Shown: piece by piece, positions 1 through 9,543 of the stretch | Position numbering within the stretch: the first letter of the stretch is position 1 | Layout of the letters: each line of letters begins with the position of its first letter | NCBI RefSeq assembly: GCF_965279675.1 | Contig: NZ_CBDIIJ010000002.1 | Coordinates: 3,100,001-3,164,000, forward strand | Direction: 5' to 3' | DNA length: 64,000 nt | Source of the DNA: Mucisphaera sp965279675 | GTDB taxonomy: Bacteria; Planctomycetota; Phycisphaerae; Phycisphaerales; Phycisphaeraceae | The notes under the pieces: model-generated | What the model was told of the DNA's origin: nothing | The model's database searches: none | What the model saw: only the letters and a program-made list of their open reading frames with translations | Translations under genes and position numbers: made by a program

Positions 1-2706
1 GTCGTAACGCGTCACATCTACCGTCGTCGGCGCCGTGACCGAAGCGTCACTCTGCAGGAACGTACCGGCACCCGTGATCGTTCCGCCCGCGAGCTCCATG
101 AAGCCCTGAGCCCGAACGCTCGCATCCGCCTCAACCACAATCGATCCGTCATCCAGATGCACGTCCGCGCCAATCTGCGACTGACCACCCGAACCAGAAA
201 CATTAATCACACCGCCAGGAACTATCCTCACCTCAGTACCCGTGAGGAATGGCGTCCCCGACCCGGCGTGCACCATATTGATCGTGCCATCGAGATCCCA
301 GGTGGCAGCCGTATTAACACTGGCACGACCGCCGTTGATGTTCAGCGTGCCACCATACGGATCACTAACGATATCGATCACATCCGAGTTGATCGTAAAC
401 ACCACCCCATCATTCACCGTCGTCACGCTGTCCCCGCCACTGCTCCCATCCCAGTCAAGCGTGTCCGTCGAAATCACCGTGTCAGCCGCAATCGTCACGT
501 TGGAATTGAACCGAAGCGTACCCGTACCCGTATGCGTCCCCCCTTCAAAGATCGCAGTACCCTCAAGCTCCAGAACACTCGTCGTGTTCGTCACCGACGT
601 GCTCGTAAACGTGACCGGCGCAAAGATTTCGTTCGTACCAGACAGAGCATTCACCGTGCCCGTACCACCATCTCCCACAATCATCCGCGACCCCTCAAGG
701 TCACCGCCATTCATGTTCATCGTCCCGCTAAGCGTCCACGCCACCGGGAAAAGAATCGGGTTGATGATGATCCCCGAACCGCCCACATCTGGGCTATCTC
801 CCTCAGCAAGAGGGTTAATAATCAGAGGCGCCCGCGTATTGACGTTCAAAACCGCCCCACTGCCGATCGTAATCACCCCGTCGTGTGCATCATTGATCCC
901 ACGACCAGTGATGTCCATCTGCGAATTACTCTCCAGCGTCGTATCCGAGATCGTCCCGCCATCCCAGTCGAACGTCCACGTCTGAATCGTCACCGTCGAA
1001 CCCGACGATACCGTCGCGTCACCATTCTGAACAAGCGTCCCCGTACCCGTAAACGTCCCGCCGTTGTAAGTAATCGAATCCCCCGTCGAATTGCCGAGCG
1101 TCAACTGGTCATCCGAATCCGGGATGTTCACCGTCGCCGTCGACTCCACAATCACTGGCGTGTCGATCGCCGTAAAGCCATCCACATTCACCACACCCGC
1201 CAGGATCGTCGTCCCCGTACCGAGAATCTCAGCATCCTCGGAGATCGTCGCCCCACCGTTCAGGTTCAGCACACCCCCAACGCCCAACTCCCAATCCACA
1301 TTGAACGTGATGTCCTGACCATCACCCACCGTCATCACACCATCAAACGGATCCGCCACGCCACCTGAGGCAAAGGTGATATCCCCCACACTCGCGTCCA
1401 CAAGGCCATCGCCACCCGTACCATCCAGGTCCCAGGCGTTCGTCCCGTTGGCCGACACAAACGTCAACCGGCCGCCATCAGGACGAATCCGCCCGTCATT
1501 CCGGAACGTACCCGCCACATCCACCGTACCGTTCCCGTTCACCTCCCCGATCAGTCCATCAAAAACCTCGGTGTCGAGATCATCGGCGATATCCGCCAGC
1601 CCGCCGGTCATATCAAGCTCACCACCGTTGACGATCACATCCGTCGCCTCAAGCTCACCACCAACCTCAACAAAAATCTGCGTCGATCCATCACCCGCCG
1701 CCCGCTGAATCGTCACCGTATTCGCGATGTCGATCTTGTCGTCATTCGTCTGAACATCCGACCCGTCACCCACAAAAAGGCTCGTGGCGAAGAACGTCCC
1801 GGGTGTCGTAATCTGCGCCGTCCCGCCATGCCTGATGTAAGCCTCGTCCGCTCCCCCAGGAACCTGACCACCCACCCACTCAAACGCGTTCCGCATATCA
1901 CCCGCAGAAAGCATGTCCTGACGCGGCAAATCAATATCGTTCCAACCCGAGCCCGTCGCCGCAGCCAGCACATCCGTCGCCGTCGGCAAACGACGAACCC
2001 CAGACGCACCACAACCACCGCACATCAACGCCGTCTGAGCCTCCACGTGGAAATCACCCTCGATCCCCGTCGTGATCCCGTTGGTCAGCGACGTCGGCAC
2101 ATCATAATCCCCGTCCGCATACTCCCCGCTCGACACATTCCCCGTCAGCCCCACCGCATGACCCAACTCATGAATCACCGTGCTGAGCAAATCAAAGCCG
2201 TTCCTCGCCGCTGCCGGCGCCGTCGAGCGCGCATCACCCCGGTAGCCCACCTCAAACAACTGCGGAGCCCCATTAAACCAGTTGGCCTGCTGCGTTCCCG
2301 TCAGATCACGGTAAAGCGTTTGCTCGATGTCAAACTCGCTGTTGTTGCCGGGCGTCTGGTCGTAATACCACAGCCGCGCATTGCCGTTGCTAAGCGTCGT
2401 ATCCAGTCGAATCCGAGCATCCGTCGGCTTGCCCCCCGACGTCCCCGTATTGAGATGGTCCCCAAGCACATTGTCATCAAGGTCGGTCCAGAAGTACCGA
2501 ATGTTCAGCGTCCCGCTATCCTCGATGATATCCTCCCAGTAGTTCGCAGCCCACTGCATCATCGAAATCAACTCAGCCGCCGCCGGGTCCGAGGCCGGGT
2601 TATCCGAAGCCCCCGCGTCAAACGTCAGATTGATGTTCAGACCCGAAGCCGTCCCCGCACTCGCCAACAACGCCGCAGCCAATAGACAACCTGTACTCGT
2701 CTTCAT
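1..2706 (-). CDS. Secreted metalloprotease-like protein with beta-strand (autotransporter-type) repeats, 3' end outside window
   Basis: The minus-strand frame is open from an ATG at 2706 (Shine-Dalgarno-like GAGAAGGGA about 8 nt upstream) to the window edge, giving 902 residues without a stop; the C-terminus is not visible. A signal peptide (MKTSTGCLLAAALLASAGTASG) is followed by a domain of roughly 300 residues holding IHELGHAVGLTGN near residues 177-189. This is an HExxH zinc-protease motif, but the third ligand position expected for metzincins (HExxHxxGxxH) is Gly, so the fold assignment is open. A Cys pair (MCGGCG) follows. The remaining ~600 residues are Gly/Thr/Asp-rich beta-strand repeats (for example FEGGTHTGTGTL) as in autotransporter or beta-helix surface proteins. 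A PEP-CTERM tail is plausible but unseen. The protein is probably exported; substrate unknown. Confidence 0.8.
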   Translation of the reverse strand, partial: MKTSTGCLLAAALLASAGTASGLNINLTFDAGASDNPASDPAAAELISMMQWAANYWEDIIEDSGTLNIRYFWTDLDDNVLGDHLNTGTSGGKPTDARIRLDTTLSNGNARLWYYDQTPGNNSEFDIEQTLYRDLTGTQQANWFNGAPQLFEVGYRGDARSTAPAAARNGFDLLSTVIHELGHAVGLTGNVSSGEYADGDYDVPTSLTNGITTGIEGDFHVEAQTALMCGGCGASGVRRLPTATDVLAAATGSGWNDIDLPRQDMLSAGDMRNAFEWVGGQVPGGADEAYIRHGGTAQITTPGTFFATSLFVGDGSDVQTNDDKIDIANTVTIQRAAGDGSTQIFVEVGGELEATDVIVNGGELDMTGGLADIADDLDTEVFDGLIGEVNGNGTVDVAGTFRNDGRIRPDGGRLTFVSANGTNAWDLDGTGGDGLVDASVGDITFASGGVADPFDGVMTVGDGQDITFNVDWELGVGGVLNLNGGATISEDAEILGTGTTILAGVVNVDGFTAIDTPVIVESTATVNIPDSDDQLTLGNSTGDSITYNGGTFTGTGTLVQNGDATVSSGSTVTIQTWTFDWDGGTISDTTLESNSQMDITGRGINDAHDGVITIGSGAVLNVNTRAPLIINPLAEGDSPDVGGSGIIINPILFPVAWTLSGTMNMNGGDLEGSRMIVGDGGTGTVNALSGTNEIFAPVTFTSTSVTNTTSVLELEGTAIFEGGTHTGTGTLRFNSNVTIAADTVISTDTLDWDGSSGGDSVTTVNDGVVFTINSDVIDIVSDPYGGTLNINGGRASVNTAATWDLDGTINMVHAGSGTPFLTGTEVRIVPGGVINVSGSGGQSQIGADVHLDDGSIVVEADASVRAQGFMELAGGTITGAGTFLQSDASVTAPTTVDVTRYD

Positions 2707-2933
2707 CGCGAGATCCCTTCTCAAAATTGTTGCTACCACTCGCCCAAAAGCGAAAACCCTTCTCTACCTGCCCGGCCAACGGGAAAATGAATCACATCCC
2801 ACAGCCAAGCCTAACAAGCCATCTGTCCAAATAGAAGCATAACACCTAATCAGAATCAAACACCCCAAAATCCCCTGATAACCTCCAATACGCAGACCCA
2901 ACCCCAAAACTGCGCGCTCCACCGAACAATCAC

Positions 2934-2962
2934 AAAAAAACCCCGACGCCGAAGCGCCGGGG
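2934..2962 (-). terminator. Rho-independent terminator after the dockerin/PEP-CTERM gene
   Basis: On the minus strand a GC-rich hairpin (CCCCGGCGC-TTCG-GCGTCGGGG) is followed by seven T residues. It lies about 30 nt past the stop codon at 2994. Confidence 0.85.
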
Positions 2963-2993
2963 CTTATCAACTCAGGGTAAATCAGCACTCACA

Positions 2994-4346
2994 TCAGCGA
3001 CGACGCACAAACGCCAGCGCCGACAGACCCAACAGTGCCGCCGAAGCAGGCTCGGGAACCACGCCCGCAGGAGCAAAGTTCGACGCCAGAATCGACAGGT
3101 CGATCAGGTCAACCACGGTATCACCGTTGAAGTCGCCCTCGGCGACCGTGAACCCGCTGCCAGCAGGATCAAAGTTCGTCGCCAGAATCGACAGGTCGAT
3201 CAGGTCCACAAACCCATCGCCGTTCGCATCGCCCGGGATCAGGCTCGAACCGCCGTTGGCCACCACATCAAACTGATCGCCGGCAAAGGTGTTGAAATCC
3301 ACGCCCGAAAGCGGGTTGTCACCACCAATGAACCCACCCGAACCATCGCCGCCGATGTTGCCCTGAAGCACACCCTCGCCGTTCACCTGGTTCGACAGAT
3401 AGGAATACTCACTGCCGTTCACGTGCGCGTGAATCTTGATGTCACCAGCACCCGCCGACGTACCAAGCGTCGAAAGCGGAATCATGAACTCCGCACCCGT
3501 CATCACCTGACCGGCCAGAGCCACAAACTCGGGATCAGCGATGTCGCTGCCACCATTGCCGATCACACCACCGGCGGTCGGTACCGGGTTCTCAGGATCG
3601 CCATCATCGGCAAACGCATTCTCGTTGTTGATCTGGGCCTTGATGCCGAACGCGCTGTTATCCGCAGCCGCACGACCACCGCTGGGCGTGATGAAGAACT
3701 GCTCAATAGGCGTCGTAATCGGGTCAGCCGAGCTGGCATCCACAAAGTTCACCTCAACGCCCTGGGCACCCGGGGCGCTCGTGCCGCCCGCATAACCAGC
3801 CGCCGGATTCTGCGACTGCGGAACCAGCTCAGCGAAGTGAGCCGAGAGCAACCAGCCCGAAGGAGCAAACGGATTGCCCGGATCATCAATCGATTCCGTG
3901 CCGTGCGTCAGCGCCAGCATGTAGTCCGCCTCGAAGCCAGCATCAAACGTGATGCCGCTCAGCGAACGCAAACCGTTGTTGAAACCACCAATCCCAAAGT
4001 CCAGATCGGCGAGCGGGTCCTCAGGATCATTCAGCAACTGGTTCACACCACCATCAACAGAGTCAAACATGATGACCAGCTTGTTGAAGTTGCTCTCAAG
4101 GTTCCCAGCGATGAACCCGTAAAGGTTGTCCCCCTCCACCCGTGCGTAAAAAGCATCCAGCTCAGAGCCATTGGCAAATTCAGCTTGGCCCAGGCTGCTG
4201 TCGCCAAAACCCGTGTTCGTGTTCTGCACCGACAACGCCGTGCCGTAGAACTCGGTGTCCAGAAAACCATCGATAACCGGCTGGGCACTCGCCACACCGG
4301 CAAAAGCAAAAGCAGACGCGAAACCAGCGATGGACAGGGATCTCAT
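2994..4346 (-). CDS. Secreted PEP-CTERM protein with two dockerin-like Asp repeats
   Basis: 450 residues with ATG at 4346 and GGAGG 7 nt upstream. A signal peptide ends near VASA-QP. The body (about residues 22-365) begins PVIDGFLDTEFYG and is clearly paralogous to the protein at 14061-14999: both share PVIDG, Q-x-FGD, N-x-ETNFNK, a Gly-rich GDGxGGF segment and AGDQF. Two Ca-binding EF-like repeats follow (GDANGDGFVDLIDLSILATN and GDFNGDTVVDLIDLSILASN), which resemble type I dockerin loops. The C-terminus is a PEP-CTERM tail: VPEP, a hydrophobic stretch, then RRR. The known role of such tails is exosortase-dependent sorting; no exosortase is in the window. The body has no recognised enzymatic motif; a surface or extracellular-matrix role is inferred. 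Confidence 0.85.
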   Translation of the reverse strand: MRSLSIAGFASAFAFAGVASAQPVIDGFLDTEFYGTALSVQNTNTGFGDSSLGQAEFANGSELDAFYARVEGDNLYGFIAGNLESNFNKLVIMFDSVDGGVNQLLNDPEDPLADLDFGIGGFNNGLRSLSGITFDAGFEADYMLALTHGTESIDDPGNPFAPSGWLLSAHFAELVPQSQNPAAGYAGGTSAPGAQGVEVNFVDASSADPITTPIEQFFITPSGGRAAADNSAFGIKAQINNENAFADDGDPENPVPTAGGVIGNGGSDIADPEFVALAGQVMTGAEFMIPLSTLGTSAGAGDIKIHAHVNGSEYSYLSNQVNGEGVLQGNIGGDGSGGFIGGDNPLSGVDFNTFAGDQFDVVANGGSSLIPGDANGDGFVDLIDLSILATNFDPAGSGFTVAEGDFNGDTVVDLIDLSILASNFAPAGVVPEPASAALLGLSALAFVRRR

Positions 4347-4454
4347 GATTCAACCTCCAGGGGTATGAGAAAAAAGAAACTTGCGGACAGGTCAACGACC
4401 CACGTGCGAAACAACAAGGCGAGACACAGAAGGCCCTCCGACCTTCTATCGCAA

Positions 4455-4483
4455 AAGATAACCCCAGTGAACCGCTTAAGCAA
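4455..4483 (-). promoter_or_regulatory. Candidate sigma-70 promoter for the PEP-CTERM gene at 4346
   Basis: Read on the minus strand: TTGCTT (4483-4478), a 17-nt spacer, then TATCTT (4460-4455). This gives a leader of about 100 nt. Apart from this and the plus-strand candidate at 4610, I see nothing else in the 465-bp gap 4347-4811. Confidence 0.4.
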
Positions 4484-4609
4484 GCCGCATAACCCAATCC
4501 GGGCAGACTTTTCCCACAAGACCCAGATAAACCGCCGCCCCACCCGCGCAGCACGCTCTTGAGCTCCACCAGAAGGCAAAATAGGTCGACTTTTCTGATT
4601 GATTCGCAC

Positions 4610-4637
4610 TTGACGCCCGACCACTCGCGCTTATGCT
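4610..4637 (+). promoter_or_regulatory. Candidate sigma-70 promoter for the pseudopilin gene
   Basis: TTGACG (4610-4615), a 16-nt spacer, then TATGCT (4632-4637). The leader would be about 170 nt, so the assignment is tentative. Confidence 0.35.
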
Positions 4638-4811
4638 TATAGGAAATAAGCAGATTTCGATGTCTCAAGGCTGCTCAGCTAAACCGCATCTGCCCGATAC
4701 CAGTCACAGGAAAAGAGCCTCAAAACGGATTCTTGCACGGTCAAAGGGTGAACCGTTTAAACCAACCACCCGACTCGCGACAACGACTCACAGCTCAAGA
4801 AGGAGCAAACC

Positions 4812-5840
4812 ATGATCCCTGGCCTCCAGAAAACACACCCACGCCTCCAAGGCTTCACCCTCATCGAACTCCTCGTGGTGATCTCCATCATCGCCCTCCT
4901 CATCGGCATCCTCCTCCCGGCCCTGGGAGCCGCCCGAAACACCGCCCGCTCCGCCGCCTGCCTCTCCAACGGACGCCAGCAAACCGTCGCTGCCAGTGTT
5001 TTCGCAGTCGAGTACCAGGACCTGTTCCCCGTCACGGCAGAAACAGACTGGGTAGAAGACGAATTCGGCTTTGACAGAGACAAGTTTGCATTCCGAGCAA
5101 CCGGCAACGCCAGCGATCCACTAACCCTGAAAGATCATGCATCGGCCTTGATCCCTTACCTCGGTGGCGGGCAGAACGACACCTTCTGGGATCAAGGGCC
5201 TGCCTCACAGTTTCAGCAAAATAATCCTGAGGTCTTTCTCTGCCCCGCTGACCCGGGACTGAATACGGATTTCCCAGGCTATATCGTTGACCTCAACGCT
5301 GCCGGAGAAAATGGCGACATTACACCGCCGGATAACTTCCTGCCCCTGTCCTATGGTGTCAATGTTGACATCACAGCTCTCAACCGCTCGACTAATAACT
5401 TCTCGATGCGAGGCGCTAACACCATCCTCCCATACCAGTCACCTTCTGCCGATGGTTTGCCAGTTGGCGGTAACCAGAACGCGATCAAAGCACCATCCCA
5501 AACCATGCTGTACGGCGATCTAGGCACAAGGTCAGAGAACGATGCTCGTGTCCAGACACAGGGCGGCATCCATGTCTGGAATGACACGGTGTTTATTTCC
5601 AGTGCAGGACACCGGGCCGTTGGAGTCGATAACCCCGGAACACTTGCTGGGCACTATGCCGATGCAAGATTCCGAGCCAAACTGCCGGTCGACGGCCAAA
5701 CACTTCCGGGGCTTGAAAGCTTCGGAGGACGCCACGGCAGCAACATGAACATCTTCTACGCTGACGGCCATGGCGGCTCGGTCAACCCCGAAGGAGCCAC
5801 CAACGTGCTCCTGACACCCCTCAACATCAAGTCACAGTAA
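4812..5840 (+). CDS. Type II secretion/type IV pseudopilin-like protein (prepilin N-methylation motif)
   Basis: 342 residues, ATG at 4812 with AAGGAG about 8 nt upstream. The N-terminus carries the classical prepilin signal: a short positive leader, G14|FTLIELLVVI with Glu at +5, and a ~20-residue hydrophobic helix. The rest is a globular domain ending in YADGHGGSVNP. This matches the general plan of the planctomycete pseudopilins (DUF1559-like and related G/H-type proteins) with a C-terminal ADGH/DG motif. The preprotein would be cleaved by a prepilin peptidase (not in the window) and sit in the inner membrane or a pseudopilus. The gene stands alone and is followed by a strong terminator. 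Function beyond surface or secretion structure is not known. Confidence 0.85.
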   Translation: MIPGLQKTHPRLQGFTLIELLVVISIIALLIGILLPALGAARNTARSAACLSNGRQQTVAASVFAVEYQDLFPVTAETDWVEDEFGFDRDKFAFRATGNASDPLTLKDHASALIPYLGGGQNDTFWDQGPASQFQQNNPEVFLCPADPGLNTDFPGYIVDLNAAGENGDITPPDNFLPLSYGVNVDITALNRSTNNFSMRGANTILPYQSPSADGLPVGGNQNAIKAPSQTMLYGDLGTRSENDARVQTQGGIHVWNDTVFISSAGHRAVGVDNPGTLAGHYADARFRAKLPVDGQTLPGLESFGGRHGSNMNIFYADGHGGSVNPEGATNVLLTPLNIKSQ

Positions 5841-5866
5841 CCTCGATCATCCGTTCAAAACGACAG

Positions 5867-5895
5867 GCGTCCGCCCGACAGGCGGACGCTTTTTT
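5867..5895 (+). terminator. Rho-independent terminator after the pseudopilin gene
   Basis: A perfect 9-bp stem GCGTCCGCC / GGCGGACGC with loop CGACA is followed by six T residues. Confidence 0.9.
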
Positions 5896-6052
5896 CATGC
5901 GCGAACACCTTCGGCCATCACATCACCCCCACAAGCCCTGGATAGAACGACCAGCAATCCCCATCACAAACCACAGATAGAAATCTCGGTGCCCCTTCGC
6001 AAGCTCCTCGCATAAACCCGCGGTTAAGCCACGCAATAAGCAATGCACATTC

Positions 6053-6082
6053 GAGCCCTGGTGTGCCACCGCGGCCCTGCTT
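6053..6082. repeat. Intergenic palindromic repeat, family B (copy 1)
   Basis: 30 bp with the pattern GAGCC...GTG...CACCGCGGC..TGCTT. It is 23/30 identical to 18455-18484 by eye. The AGCC...GGCT arms can form a hairpin. It lies in the 320-bp gap 5896-6214, where otherwise only the terminator and the family C repeat are visible. Confidence 0.5.
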
Positions 6083-6132
6083 CAAATCACCCAACAACAA
6101 TCAACTCACAGCAAGCAAACTCCCCCTCACGG

Positions 6133-6159
6133 GCCCCAGGCGCAAGCCCGGAGTGCTAC
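6133..6159. repeat. Intergenic repeat, family C (copy 1)
   Basis: GCCCCAGGCGCAAGCC followed by a GTGC-TAC end resembles 12494-12520 (GCCCCAGGCCCAAGCC...GTGCCTAC). It may be a REP-like element. Confidence 0.4.
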
Positions 6160-6214
6160 CCCTCCAAAGATCCCCGAACGCAAATTCAGGGCACCAGCAA
6201 GCCTCCCTTTCAAC

Positions 6215-7135
6215 TCACCCCTTCACCCCAGCCTCCGCCGCATTCCCCACAAAGTACCGCTGAGCCGCAAAGAACAACAACACACAAGGCAGCATCGTCA
6301 CACAAGACGCCGCCATCAACAGCTCACGATTCTGAACCCCATACTGCCCATTGAAACTGTTCAGCTCCAACGCCAGCGTCCGGTTCTCAGGCGAGTTCAG
6401 ATAAATCAGCGGGTTCATGAAGTCGTTCCACGCAAACATGAACGTGTAAATCGCCACGATCGCAATCACCGGCCAACTCAAAGGAAGCATGATCCGCCAG
6501 TAAATCCCAAAAGGCGAAGCCCCATCAATCCGCGCCGCCTCCAGCAACTCCTCAGGCAGCTGCGAAAAGAACTGACGGAACATGAAAATGAAAAACGGCT
6601 GCCCGAAGAACATCGGCACCACCAGAGGCAGCATCGTGTCGATCCAACCCATCTGCCGAAACAGCAAAAACACCGGAATCATCGTCACCTGAGGCGGCAA
6701 CATCATCGTCGCCAACATCAACATGAACAGCGGGTCCCGTCCCCGAAACCGAAACCGCGCAAACCCAAAACCCACCAGCGACGACGAAAACACCGCCCCC
6801 ACCACACTCAGCACCGTGATCACCACCGTGTTCGAGAGCGCCGGAAACGCCCACGCCCCCACGTCCATCCCCATCAGTTCCAACGAGTCCGCATAGTTAC
6901 CCCACTGCGGATCGCTAGGCAGCACCTTCCCGATCTCCGAAATCTCCTGGTCCGTCTTCAGCGAGTTCGAAACCATCCAGAAGAACGGAATCAGCAGCAG
7001 CGTCGCCCCCACCAAAAGCAGCAGGTACGTCGCCACATCACCCCCACTCCGAAACCGCTTCGGACGGTAAGCCCGATGAAGTGCCTCAGCCCGCGCCGCA
7101 TCCCTCTCGCTGACAACCGCCTGCTCACCGCTCAT
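6215..7135 (-). CDS. Carbohydrate ABC transporter permease (MalG/CUT1 type)
   Basis: 306 residues, inner-membrane permease of the MalG type. A first transmembrane helix lies near residues 29-50, with about six helices in total. The cytoplasmic EAA loop is EAARIDGASPFGIYWRIMLP, the segment that contacts the ABC ATPase in this family. Its ATG (7133-7135) overlaps the stop of the upstream fusion gene (ATGA), indicating translational coupling. With the SBP-permease fusion (7132-9543) and the anchored GH13 (9540-12386) it makes one minus-strand operon that probably imports maltodextrin-like oligosaccharides. No ATPase gene is nearby, so a shared MsmK-like ATPase elsewhere is inferred. Confidence 0.9.
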   Translation of the reverse strand: MSGEQAVVSERDAARAEALHRAYRPKRFRSGGDVATYLLLLVGATLLLIPFFWMVSNSLKTDQEISEIGKVLPSDPQWGNYADSLELMGMDVGAWAFPALSNTVVITVLSVVGAVFSSSLVGFGFARFRFRGRDPLFMLMLATMMLPPQVTMIPVFLLFRQMGWIDTMLPLVVPMFFGQPFFIFMFRQFFSQLPEELLEAARIDGASPFGIYWRIMLPLSWPVIAIVAIYTFMFAWNDFMNPLIYLNSPENRTLALELNSFNGQYGVQNRELLMAASCVTMLPCVLLFFAAQRYFVGNAAEAGVKG

Positions 7136-9543
7136 GATCGCAGCCCCTCATAATGCACCAGACCCTTCGATCCGCGGAAAACAAACAGCGTCAACACCAG
7201 CACCAGCAAAAACAGCACCCACGCCAACGCCGACGCATAACCCATGTTGTGATTCCGAAACGCGTGGTCATACAGATAAAGCACATAGAACAACAGGTTC
7301 TCATCCGTCCCGCCCGTCGACCCACGAATCACATAAGCCTGCGTAAACACCTGGAACGAACCAATGATCCCCATGATCACATTGAAGAAGATCAACGGAG
7401 ACAACATCGGCAGCGTGATGTTCACGAACTGACGAACCGCCCCCGCACCATCAATCCGCGCCGCCTCATACAACGACTCAGGAATGTTCTTCAAACCCGC
7501 CAGATAGATAATCATCCCCCCACCCACACCCCAAACCGTCATCAGCACCAACGCCGGCATCGCAAACACCGCCCCGTCCACACCAAACCAGTCAGGCGGC
7601 TCCCAAGCCCAACCCGTCACCGCATTCACCGGCTCCAGAATCTGCCGCAGCACCAGATTCAACAAGCCCTCATCCGTATTGAAAATCGTGATCCAAAGCG
7701 TCACCAACGCCACACCCGTCACCACCGATGGCACAAAGTAAGCCGTCCTGAAAAACGCAATCCCCGGCACCTTCGCGTTCATCATCACCGCCACCAAAAT
7801 CGCCGCCGTCTGAACAATGGGTACCGCCAGGATCGTGTAATAGAACGTCACCCAAAGCGCCTGCCCCACCTGCTCGTCGTACCGGAACATGTGAATGTAA
7901 TTATCCAGCCCCACAAACCGAGCACTGCTAAGCGGCGCCATCGCCGACCACGACGTCAGACTTAGCAGCAGCGACACCACCATCGGCCCCAGCAAAAACA
8001 ACACAAATCCCAGCAGCCACGGCCCAATAAACAAAAACCCCGTCCGCTCCTGAGCCCGGTCGATCGCACCCAGCTTCTGCTTCCGAGCAAACCACCACCC
8101 CACAAAAATCACCGCACCCACCAGCACCACCGCCGCTCCACCCACCCACGCCCAGGGCATCACCGGATAGTCACGCGTCTGCAAGGGCGAAGCCAACTCA
8201 GCCAGCCACTGACGCTCCACCTCCGCCGCCGCCTCCGCTGGCGTCATCTCATCCAACCGAATCGTCTTCGCCAACTCCTGCTCGAGAATCTGGTCAAACC
8301 GCCGATTAAGCGGGTTCATCGCCAGCCGCGCCGTCTCCGCCAACTCCAGAAACAGCTCCGCGTTCTCCGGCTTCTCGCCAGGCGTCAGGAACGACTCCGA
8401 ATAAGCCACGCTCCGCATCACCGGCACCGCCAGCCCCAACTCCGCCAACCGCTCCTGACCCTCACCCGCACACATGAACTTCAGCAGCTCATAAGCCTCA
8501 TCCGGATAAGCCGACTGCGAAGCAATCGACCACGCCACCGTCGCAATCCCCGTCACCGGCTCCGTTCCCTCCTTATGCGGAACCGGCACCACATCCCAAT
8601 CAAAATCCTCAATCTTCCGGAACCGAGGCGTATACCACCGCCCCACCGGCCCCATCACCCCGATCCGACCCCGCCGAAACAGATCATCCTCATCCTGACT
8701 CAAACCCGTCGCATTGAAAATCGTCCCCTCCTCCATCCGCAACCGACGAATGTACGCCAGCGCCTCCTGCGCCCCCTCACCATCAACCGTCACATCCGTA
8801 AACGCATCCCCGTTGTCGCCCCCAAAGAAATCACCCCCGAAGTTCCACACAAGCACCCGCAAAACCGCAGGCCACGTCTTGAAAATCCCACCAAAGATCC
8901 GCTCGTTCGGATCATCCGGATCCCCAAGCGCCGTGATCTTCGCCATCGCCTCCGCAAACTCATCCCACGTCCAACCCTCATATGGAATCGACACCCCCGC
9001 CCGCCGAAACAGATCCAGATTCGCGTACATCAACAAAGGCGTGAAGTCCTTCGCCACCCCATACAGATCCCCCGACCCCACACGCTCCGCATCCGCGTCC
9101 CAACGAAACGCATCCAGCAGAATCGGAAACACATCCTCAATCCAGCCCGCCTCACCCGCCGCACGATCCTCCGCGAGATACGGCTCCAGATTCAGCAGCA
9201 TCCCCGCCCGCGCAAAATCCGGCATGTCCTCATACCGCAGATAAAACAGATCAGGCGGGGTCCCCGCCGCCAGCATCGTCTTCAGCTTCGAGTCGTAATC
9301 ACTCGCATGCAGACGCTCCACACGCACATCCGGATTCGCATCCCGATACGCCTGCACCAGCGCCTCAACAATCGCCACCTCATCCGTATCCCCCCAGTGC
9401 AACACCGTCAGCACCGGACGCGTATCCGACCACCGCTCCGCCCACATCCCCCATGTCCGCGCCCCCACATCGATCACCGCCCAAACGACAATCAACGCCG
9501 CCGCCAACCCCAACAACCATCGCGGGACATCCCAGAGCTTCAT
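7132..9543 (-). CDS. Fusion of sugar-binding protein and MalF-type ABC permease
   Basis: 803 residues from an ATG at 9541-9543 that overlaps the TGA of the upstream amylase gene (ATGA). A longer GTG/TTG-type start exists but would overlap that gene by ~60 nt. Order of parts: transmembrane anchor (residues ~8-26); an extracellular family 1 solute-binding domain (~43-450: VLTVLHWGDTDE, AAGTPPDLFYL, NLEPYL, GWTWDEF, the NRRFDQIL region); a second transmembrane helix (~464-484); then a full MalF-like permease (~500-803) with EAA motif YEAARIDGAGAVRQFVNITL. The binding domain is thus tethered on both sides in the periplasm and every transporter gets its own receptor. In the usual CUT1 system these are two separate proteins. 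The ligand is probably an alpha-glucan oligosaccharide, from the context. Confidence 0.88.
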   Translation of the reverse strand: MKLWDVPRWLLGLAAALIVVWAVIDVGARTWGMWAERWSDTRPVLTVLHWGDTDEVAIVEALVQAYRDANPDVRVERLHASDYDSKLKTMLAAGTPPDLFYLRYEDMPDFARAGMLLNLEPYLAEDRAAGEAGWIEDVFPILLDAFRWDADAERVGSGDLYGVAKDFTPLLMYANLDLFRRAGVSIPYEGWTWDEFAEAMAKITALGDPDDPNERIFGGIFKTWPAVLRVLVWNFGGDFFGGDNGDAFTDVTVDGEGAQEALAYIRRLRMEEGTIFNATGLSQDEDDLFRRGRIGVMGPVGRWYTPRFRKIEDFDWDVVPVPHKEGTEPVTGIATVAWSIASQSAYPDEAYELLKFMCAGEGQERLAELGLAVPVMRSVAYSESFLTPGEKPENAELFLELAETARLAMNPLNRRFDQILEQELAKTIRLDEMTPAEAAAEVERQWLAELASPLQTRDYPVMPWAWVGGAAVVLVGAVIFVGWWFARKQKLGAIDRAQERTGFLFIGPWLLGFVLFLLGPMVVSLLLSLTSWSAMAPLSSARFVGLDNYIHMFRYDEQVGQALWVTFYYTILAVPIVQTAAILVAVMMNAKVPGIAFFRTAYFVPSVVTGVALVTLWITIFNTDEGLLNLVLRQILEPVNAVTGWAWEPPDWFGVDGAVFAMPALVLMTVWGVGGGMIIYLAGLKNIPESLYEAARIDGAGAVRQFVNITLPMLSPLIFFNVIMGIIGSFQVFTQAYVIRGSTGGTDENLLFYVLYLYDHAFRNHNMGYASALAWVLFLLVLVLTLFVFRGSKGLVHYEGLRS

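Noticed and set aside
157..2685. Long Arg/His-rich plus-strand frames over the first gene
   Set aside because: They are antisense shadows produced by C-rich codons. The minus-strand frame has the signal peptide, HExxH and a ribosome site.
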